Source: JAFMDF01 sp039024375 (GTDB lineage Bacteria; Bacteroidota; Bacteroidia; Chitinophagales; Saprospiraceae). From it: a stretch of 12,148 nucleotides of DNA. The stretch spans positions 1 to 12,148 of the forward strand of contig JBCCQK010000231.1 of the NCBI GenBank assembly GCA_039024375.1, given 5' to 3'. The translations under genes and the position numbers were made by a program. Under the pieces are notes generated by a model. It did no database searches and had not been told where the DNA came from. It saw nothing but the letters and a program-made list of their open reading frames with translations. How positions within the stretch are numbered: position 1 is the stretch's first letter; each line of letters starts with the position of its first letter. Below, piece after piece: positions 7,212-12,148 of this stretch.

Positions 7212-7262
7212 TCCTGTCAAAAAGACTTACGAAAATTCTGTCTTGACACTGCCGCTTTTAAA

Positions 7263-9668
7263 CTACAGTTTAGCAAAACGGAGATTACTTATCCCGTCAA
7301 AGGTAATTTGAAAACCAGCAATTTCCCCACTTTCTTTTCTGTCAAACTCAATGCTCTGCATCGTCCAATCATTTCCTCGGAATACGTCCTCTTTCACTGG
7401 CGTAAACTGGAATGCTCCTCGACGCAAATTTGTTGCTAATAACTGGGCGTCTTTCACCGTTAAGGTATAAGTGATACCTAAAGCTTCCGCATAATAGGTG
7501 CCCGAAAATTGAGCTAAGTCTTCTGAATCGTAGGAAACAGGTTCGTATTTTTCCAACGGCTCAAATTCACTTTCCCCACTTTTGGTCAACATGCGCATTT
7601 CCCCATTTTCGTTCTCAAATTTGATGTAGATTTTATCGTCGCTGTCCACCACCATTTGAAAAGTATTTTGGTCGAGTGGCACCAATTTACTATCCCAAGC
7701 AGCGCCCAAATGCTGATAGCGTAAAGTATCATTTTTATTAAAAATTCGGCGTCCGTAGCCCTTTTCCTCGTGCCAGTATTGCCCTGCAAACTGATTAAGC
7801 TGTGCAGTAGTTAACTTCTCCGTTTTGATATTTTTAAAATCCACTACCTGCGATTCGGGAAATTCGTCTTTTAAGAGGGTATAAACCATACTCATAGCGG
7901 GCATTCCGTTGTACTGATTATTGTTCCCCAAGACAAAAGACGTTAAACCGTGTTCGGGGACTCGAAAAATATTACAAGCGTAGCCGGCCATCAAACCGTA
8001 GCTCCAAAACATGGGTAATCCCCTTTCGTGGTGCCAATATTGTTGCCCGTAAGCCAATACGCCGAGGTTAGACTTGTACTGTCGGCCGTTCGCCAAAGTG
8101 ACGGGGGTTTCCATCTTTTTAATCAACGCAGGGCTACCCACCTTTGGATTATCAAAATTGAGATACCATTTACACATATCGGAAACAGAAGTGTAGAGAT
8201 TCGTTGGCCCAACCATACTGTTATTGAGTATGCGTTTTTTGTGGCCATTTTCCGTTGCTTGGTAGGAGTGCGCTACGTTGGGTATCATCATTTCGTGGTC
8301 ATCCTTGAAAAAGGTACTTGTCATACCCAAGGGTTCAAAAATGGCCGTTTTGGTAAATTCGGCGAAAGACTGTTCCGCTACTTTGGTCACCACTTCGGCT
8401 AATAGTACCAAGCCCGATGCCGTCATGGAAAAGTTAGTGCCTGGTTCAAAGTCCAGTTCCTTTTGTTGGCAAATCAGTTTTAAAGCATCTTGCTGCGTAA
8501 ATACATCACCCGCTTTCCAGCCTCCGATAGCTTTCAATCCCCAAATTTCGTGCAAACCACTGGATTGCGTAATCAAGTGTTCGAGGGTGATTGTTTTTCC
8601 AAAATTAGGGAGTTCGGGAACGTACTTTCGCACGTCGTCGGAGAGGTTCAATTTTCCCTGTTCCGCTAATAGCAAGACCGCAAAAGCCGTAAATTGCTTC
8701 GATAGTGAACTTATCTGAAAAGGGGTGTTCGGCGTGATAGGTCGGCCGCTCGCTATGTCTGCACTACCAAATCCCTTCAAATAGACAATCTCTCCGTTGT
8801 AAAGCAAACCGGCCGCCACGCCCGGTTTATCCGCATCTTTCCAATTCATGTAGAAAGAATCTAGTTTTTGCTCCAATTCGGGTGTCCAAACCCTACCTTG
8901 CTTGCTTTCGGCCAACTGCGCTATCATTTTTTCCGCTACCAAACCCGCCGCACTGGGGTCTTGCCCGGTAATCAATCGCCCATCTTCGACCGCAAAGCCA
9001 TCCCAACCTTCCCTTGAGTACACAAAATTAGCGCCCCGCGCTTTTAATTTTTCTTCTATCGAAAAAGGAAAAGTTTTGTAGTACGCCGCCTCCTTATTTT
9101 CGAATAAATCGGGAAAACCGTTGACTTTTCTACCATTTACTAAGTACGTTCCATCCCGTTTTTTCAAATTGACGAGTCCCGCCGAACCGTGGCAAACGGC
9201 CGCCACAATCCCGTTATGCGCCTCATAGACTTCCATCACAATTTGCTGAATCGACTCATTTTCGGGTACTCCAAACATGGCGGCGCCCCCACCACCGAAA
9301 TAGACCGCATCGTAGTTGGATGCGCTGAGATTTTCGGGCTTATGAGTACGTTTCAACAAATCCATAAATTGGTTATCGTACAGATAGCTTTTGATGAGGT
9401 TGTCGGAAGTCTGTAAGTAGCCGATAGGAATAGCGCCACCTTCGGGGCTGACAAAATCGACCGTATAACCCGCCTTGACCAACTTGTCGTAGGGGTAAAC
9501 GATTTCGGCAAAATGGTTGGCAGCATTCATTTTACTATTTCCATAGAAATGAGCATTGGAAACAATGAAGAGGATTTTGCCCTTGGTCGGCGGTGTCACA
9601 GAATTAGTAGGGGTCGCCGCTAATGTTGAAAAAAGGAAAAACTGGCATAAGAAAAGTAATCGTCGCAT
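7263..9668 (-). CDS. Exported DJ-1/PfpI (Hsp31-like) domain fused to a serine beta-lactamase-like domain
   Basis: An 801-residue protein with an N-terminal signal peptide (RR at 2-3, hydrophobic 4-17, probable cut near Ala17-Ala18), so it likely acts in the periplasm or outside. Residues about 30-252 form a DJ-1/PfpI class I glutamine-amidotransferase-like domain of the Hsp31 type: Glu55 in HFAEIVYPY, and the nucleophile elbow AVCHGSAGL with Cys159-His160. Residues about 260-600 form a class C beta-lactamase-like (PF00144) domain with the SLSK nucleophile motif (Ser321, Lys324). Its second motif, usually YxN, reads MTA (415-417), and the usual HxG region (about 555-562) reads SYGLMAGY, so activity is doubtful. 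Residues about 622-708 and 714-801 look like two beta-rich lipocalin/DUF3471-like repeats, common after such domains. The substrate is unknown. The gene is separated from acs by a terminator and 541 bp, and has its own terminator. Confidence 0.87.
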   Translation of the reverse strand: MRRLLFLCQFFLFSTLAATPTNSVTPPTKGKILFIVSNAHFYGNSKMNAANHFAEIVYPYDKLVKAGYTVDFVSPEGGAIPIGYLQTSDNLIKSYLYDNQFMDLLKRTHKPENLSASNYDAVYFGGGGAAMFGVPENESIQQIVMEVYEAHNGIVAAVCHGSAGLVNLKKRDGTYLVNGRKVNGFPDLFENKEAAYYKTFPFSIEEKLKARGANFVYSREGWDGFAVEDGRLITGQDPSAAGLVAEKMIAQLAESKQGRVWTPELEQKLDSFYMNWKDADKPGVAAGLLYNGEIVYLKGFGSADIASGRPITPNTPFQISSLSKQFTAFAVLLLAEQGKLNLSDDVRKYVPELPNFGKTITLEHLITQSSGLHEIWGLKAIGGWKAGDVFTQQDALKLICQQKELDFEPGTNFSMTASGLVLLAEVVTKVAEQSFAEFTKTAIFEPLGMTSTFFKDDHEMMIPNVAHSYQATENGHKKRILNNSMVGPTNLYTSVSDMCKWYLNFDNPKVGSPALIKKMETPVTLANGRQYKSNLGVLAYGQQYWHHERGLPMFWSYGLMAGYACNIFRVPEHGLTSFVLGNNNQYNGMPAMSMVYTLLKDEFPESQVVDFKNIKTEKLTTAQLNQFAGQYWHEEKGYGRRIFNKNDTLRYQHLGAAWDSKLVPLDQNTFQMVVDSDDKIYIKFENENGEMRMLTKSGESEFEPLEKYEPVSYDSEDLAQFSGTYYAEALGITYTLTVKDAQLLATNLRRGAFQFTPVKEDVFRGNDWTMQSIEFDRKESGEIAGFQITFDGISNLRFAKL

Positions 9669-9708
9669 AATATTAAATTTTGGAATCTTAGATTAATAAT
9701 TAGGCTAT

Positions 9709-9743
9709 CGGTACACGGTTGACGGTACACGGTGTAAGGTTTG
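9709..9743. repeat. Heptamer tandem array, consensus CGGTNNA
   Basis: Five consecutive 7-bp units: CGGTACA, CGGTTGA, CGGTACA, CGGTGTA and a diverged AGGTTTG. Four of five keep CGGT. The array begins 41 bp upstream of the DJ-1 fusion start codon, probably within its leader or promoter region. Confidence 0.65.
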
Positions 9744-9769
9744 TGTAAAACGAATTGAAATGACTATCG

Positions 9770-9786
9770 GCTCGTCTCCGACGAGC
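9770..9786. repeat. Short perfect palindromic hairpin
   Basis: GCTCGTC (9770-9776), loop TCC, GACGAGC (9780-9786) form a 7-bp perfect stem. There is no proper T-run on either side, so terminator function is unlikely. It sits about 100 bp upstream of the DJ-1 fusion gene and could be a protein-binding site or a dispersed palindrome. Confidence 0.45.
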
Positions 9787-10072
9787 ATTTATTGAATATT
9801 TACAATTTACAACCTTAGACAGGTGGCCTATATTTACGATTACAATATTAGGTGAGAAACCAGTTGAAAGCGATTTTTAGAACTTCCGAAAAGTATGAGA
9901 TTATAAATTTGGAGTGTTTTGGATAGGATTTGAGGAGTTTTTGTCGAATGGGAACTAAATTTATTGAATCACTAGTATTGGCCAAATCGCCCCACAGGTC
10001 ATAAGTAAGTTGTCAGAGCACCATCTTAGGTGAGTTTGCGCTCTTGGAGCTAATAGTCTCGTAAAAGTCAAT

Positions 10073-10100
10073 AAAAAAAGGCCTGTCTTGCGACAAGCCT
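10073..10100 (-). terminator. Intrinsic terminator of acs
   Basis: On the minus strand AGGCTTGTC, a GCAA tetraloop and GACAGGCCT form a 9-bp stem with one G-T/mismatch position (10100-10092 and 10087-10079), followed directly by seven T residues (10079-10073). It is 110 bp past the acs stop codon. It separates acs from the DJ-1 fusion gene, making them independent transcripts. Confidence 0.85.
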
Positions 10101-10146
10101 CTCAAAATTATTTTATCAAAACAAAACAAAAATTTTAGGTTGGTTC

Positions 10147-10202
10147 GTGACTAATGACCAGTGACCAGTGACATATCATTTATCACCCATCACCTGTCAC
10201 TC
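10147..10202. repeat. Heptamer array that inverts at its midpoint
   Basis: Eight consecutive 7-bp units in unbroken register: GTGACTA, ATGACCA, GTGACCA, GTGACAT, then ATCATTT, ATCACCC, ATCACCT, GTCACTC. The first four carry TGAC and the last four mostly carry its reverse-type TCAC. The two halves can fold, for example AGTGACA (10167-10173) with TGTCACT (10195-10201). It lies in the acs 3' untranslated region, between the stop codon and the terminator. Confidence 0.7.
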
Positions 10203-10209
10203 ATAAACA

Positions 10210-12123
10210 TCAAGCCACCAACTCCGCATTGGCCGCCACTGCAATCTCTTCAACCACTTTGGGGTTGAGTAGGGTAGAGGTATCGCCCAAATTGGACGTA
10301 TCGCCCGTGGCAATCTTTCGCAAAATTCGGCGCATGATTTTTCCAGAGCGAGTTTTGGGCAAACCGGGGACAATTAGAATGCGGTCAGGTTTGGCAATCG
10401 GCCCAATTACTTTGGTCACCACGGCCCGCACTTCTTTTTCAAAAGCCGCTGTATCTCCACTGAGGTCTTGCGTAATCACATAAGCAAAAATACCTTGACC
10501 TTTAATGTCGTGCGGATAGCCTACTACGGCTGATTCCACTACCATTGGATGTTCGTTGATGGCATTTTCTACTTCGGCGGTACCCATTCGGTGCCCCGAT
10601 ACGTTGATGACATCATCGACTCTACCGATAATGCGGTAGCGACCGTCGGCGTCTCGGCGTGCGCCGTCTCCCGTGAAGTATTTATTGTCGAAGGCTGAGA
10701 AATAGACTTGACGACACCGTTCGTGGTCTCCGTAAGTCGTACGAATCATGGATGGCCAAGGGAATTTGACACAAAGTAGCCCTTCCACATCGTTTCCTTC
10801 GACCACGTTACCGTTGGCGTCCATCAATTCGAGCTGGATACCTGGCATTGGGTAGGAAGCGTAACAGGGTTTAGTGTCCGTGATGCCTGGTAGCGGGGTA
10901 ATCATAATACCACCCGTTTCTGTTTGCCACCACGTATCGACAATAGGGGCATTGCCTTTACCTACCTTTTCGTTGTACCAATTCCACGCCTCTACGTTGA
11001 TGGGTTCGCCGACCGAACCAATTACTTTTAGACTAGATAAGTCGTACTTTTCAACGTACTGGTCTCCCTTGGCCATCAATGCACGAATAGCGGTTGGAGC
11101 AGTGTAAAACTGATTAACTTTATGCTTCTCGCAAATTTCCCAAAAGCGACCCGCATCGGGGAAAGTAGGTACCCCTTCGAACATCATGGTCGTTGCTCCC
11201 GCTAATAGTGGACCATACACAATGTACGAGTGTCCCGTAATCCAGCCAATGTCCGCTGTACACCAATACACATCGTTCGGTTCGTATTGGAAAACATTTT
11301 TGAAAGAAAAACAAGTATAAACCATGTACCCACCGCAGGTATGTACGACCCCTTTTGGTTTGCCCGTTGACCCAGACGTGTAAAGGATAAATAGCATGTC
11401 TTCCGAGTTCATGCTGGCGGGTTTGCAGTGCTTTCGTCTATTTTTCATCACATCGTGCCACCACTTGTCGGTTTTTTCGTTCCAATTGATGCTGTCACCC
11501 GTATTTTTGTGGACGATGACCGTTTCTACACAATCGCAGTCCTGTGCCAGTGCCTCATCTACTACCTTTTTGACGGGAATATTTTTTGCTCCTCGACTAT
11601 TGAAATCTGAGCAGATAACCATTTTACAGCTAGCATCCTTAATTCTATCTGCTAAAGCCGTTGCCGAAAATCCTGCGAAAACCACCGAATGAACTGCTCC
11701 AATTCTGGCACAAGCCAATACGCCAATGGCCAATTCGGGGACCATTGGCATGTAGAAACACACACGGTCACCTTTTTTGATACCATTAGCCCGCAAAGCG
11801 TTGCCAAATCGACAAACCTCGTCGTGCAGTTCTTGATAAGTATAACTAATAGCTGTGGCGTTTGGGTCGTTGGGTTCCCATAGGATAGCCACTTGGTCGG
11901 CTTTGTCCACTAAGTGTCGGTCTAAACAGTTTTCGGTTATATTCAATTTTCCTCCGTTGAACCATTTTACATCTGGTTTTCGGAAATCCGATTCTAAAAC
12001 GGTGTCCCATTTTTTATGCCACGTAAACGTTTCGGCTTGTGCTGCCCAAAACTGTTCGGGATTATCTACACTTTGCTGATAGACTTCTTGGTATTGGTCT
12101 AAAGTTTTGATTTGAAGCGTCAT
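10210..12123 (-). CDS. acs: Acetyl-CoA synthetase (acetate--CoA ligase, AMP-forming)
   Basis: A complete 637-residue acetyl-CoA synthetase, close to the usual length of about 650. It converts acetate, ATP and CoA to acetyl-CoA, AMP and pyrophosphate in the cytoplasm, via an acetyl-adenylate, for acetate scavenging. Motifs in order are the ATP-binding loop YTSGSTGKPKG (248-258); TWWQTETGG (397-405), whose Trp is typical of enzymes selecting acetate; YFTGDGARRD (482-491); the hinge GRVDD (500-504); INVSGHRMGTAEVE (506-519); and PKTRSGKIMRR (589-599). Lys595 in the last motif is the catalytic lysine that is acetylated to switch off Acs in other bacteria. All expected residues are present, so the enzyme should be active. 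The ATG at 12123 follows an A/T-rich leader without a Shine-Dalgarno; only 25 bp upstream are visible, so its promoter is mostly outside. It ends at its own terminator and no acetyltransferase or acetate transporter gene is adjacent in the window. Confidence 0.97.
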   Translation of the reverse strand: MTLQIKTLDQYQEVYQQSVDNPEQFWAAQAETFTWHKKWDTVLESDFRKPDVKWFNGGKLNITENCLDRHLVDKADQVAILWEPNDPNATAISYTYQELHDEVCRFGNALRANGIKKGDRVCFYMPMVPELAIGVLACARIGAVHSVVFAGFSATALADRIKDASCKMVICSDFNSRGAKNIPVKKVVDEALAQDCDCVETVIVHKNTGDSINWNEKTDKWWHDVMKNRRKHCKPASMNSEDMLFILYTSGSTGKPKGVVHTCGGYMVYTCFSFKNVFQYEPNDVYWCTADIGWITGHSYIVYGPLLAGATTMMFEGVPTFPDAGRFWEICEKHKVNQFYTAPTAIRALMAKGDQYVEKYDLSSLKVIGSVGEPINVEAWNWYNEKVGKGNAPIVDTWWQTETGGIMITPLPGITDTKPCYASYPMPGIQLELMDANGNVVEGNDVEGLLCVKFPWPSMIRTTYGDHERCRQVYFSAFDNKYFTGDGARRDADGRYRIIGRVDDVINVSGHRMGTAEVENAINEHPMVVESAVVGYPHDIKGQGIFAYVITQDLSGDTAAFEKEVRAVVTKVIGPIAKPDRILIVPGLPKTRSGKIMRRILRKIATGDTSNLGDTSTLLNPKVVEEIAVAANAELVA

Positions 12124-12148
12124 ATTTTTAGATTTTAAAAGTATTTAA

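Larger units (their letters stand above)
5862..7262. other. 1.4-kb spacer without a credible gene
   Basis: No frame here gives a protein with family-like sequence; the longest reading frame is about 60 codons (6242-6424, minus) and has no recognisable motif. The spacer contains a minus-strand terminator near 5952-5983, a long stem-loop at 6036-6077, a segment rich in inverted repeats at about 6205-6505, an AT-rich stretch with many A and T runs at about 6640-7020, a promoter-like site at 7039-7069, a terminator at 7082-7123 and a GC-rich palindrome at 7162-7211. It lies between the end of the DJ-1 fusion gene and the start of the Clp-like gene, so the Clp promoter should be in its left end. 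No convincing TAnnTTTG box was found there; the nearest is TTATTTTG on the minus strand at 5942-5935. Confidence 0.7.
9669..10209. other. 541-bp spacer between acs and the DJ-1 fusion gene
   Basis: No gene is seen in either strand. From right to left, in the sense of transcription, it holds an inverted heptamer array (10147-10202), the acs terminator (10073-10100), an unremarkable AT-rich stretch, a short perfect hairpin (9770-9786), and a direct heptamer array (9709-9743) close to the fusion gene's start. The DJ-1 fusion promoter must lie here, but no TTTG-N19-TAnnTTTG match was found on the minus strand close to the start. Confidence 0.65.

Noticed and set aside
7157..7217. Possible tRNA or structured RNA gene
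   Set aside because: There is no T-loop GTTCGA-type sequence in the right place, no anticodon stem and no cloverleaf; only a simple palindrome is present.
8278..8718. 146-codon plus-strand reading frame
   Set aside because: It lies wholly inside the DJ-1/beta-lactamase fusion gene on the other strand, and its sequence is not family-like.
10103..10130. Minus-strand promoter TTTG-N16-TAATTTTG
   Set aside because: The spacing is 3 bases short of the usual 19 and it sits in an A/T run immediately before the acs terminator; probably chance.
11396..11692. Plus-strand reading frame of 98 codons
   Set aside because: It is antisense to the fully conserved acs coding sequence.

Overview
The window looks like a piece of chromosome from a member of the Bacteroidota. 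No gene start has a recognisable Shine-Dalgarno sequence; starts follow A/T-rich leaders. There is a stand-alone PIF1-type helicase of a kind common in that phylum, spacers are long and AT-rich, and one spacer holds a perfect Bacteroidota-type promoter (TTTG-N19-TAnnTTTG). The phylum is an inference; genus and species cannot be read from this sequence.

Layout. Plus strand, left end: the 3' part of a PIF1-like helicase whose Walker A segment lies off the window, then a DUF1905/YdeI-OmpD-associated protein. Everything after that is on the minus strand. A Uma2-family nuclease (1846-2460) lies 86 bp downstream of a 1104-residue Clp/Hsp100-like AAA+ protein (2547-5861) and could share its transcript. 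A spacer of about 1.4 kb (5862-7262) has no credible gene but holds two terminators, a strong stem-loop, a promoter-like site and a GC-rich palindrome. Then come an exported fusion of a DJ-1/PfpI domain with a serine beta-lactamase-like domain (7263-9668), a 541-bp spacer with heptamer repeats and a strong terminator, and an intact acetyl-CoA synthetase gene (acs, 10210-12123).

How the genes relate. Apart from the possible Clp/Uma2 pair, they look like independent units. The acs and DJ-1 fusion genes are separated by a canonical terminator, and the fusion has its own terminator.

The best candidates for new biology are: (1) the Clp-like protein, with a degenerate first ATPase ring, an intact second ring carrying a ClpP-docking-like LGFG loop, a non-Clp N-terminus and a long C-terminal extension that faintly resembles the first domain of peptide release factors; (2) the DJ-1/serine hydrolase fusion, which keeps one set of catalytic residues and has lost most of the other; (3) a possible non-coding transcript in the 1.4-kb spacer; and (4) three spacer repeat arrays of 7 or 16 bp units, two of which switch orientation midway.
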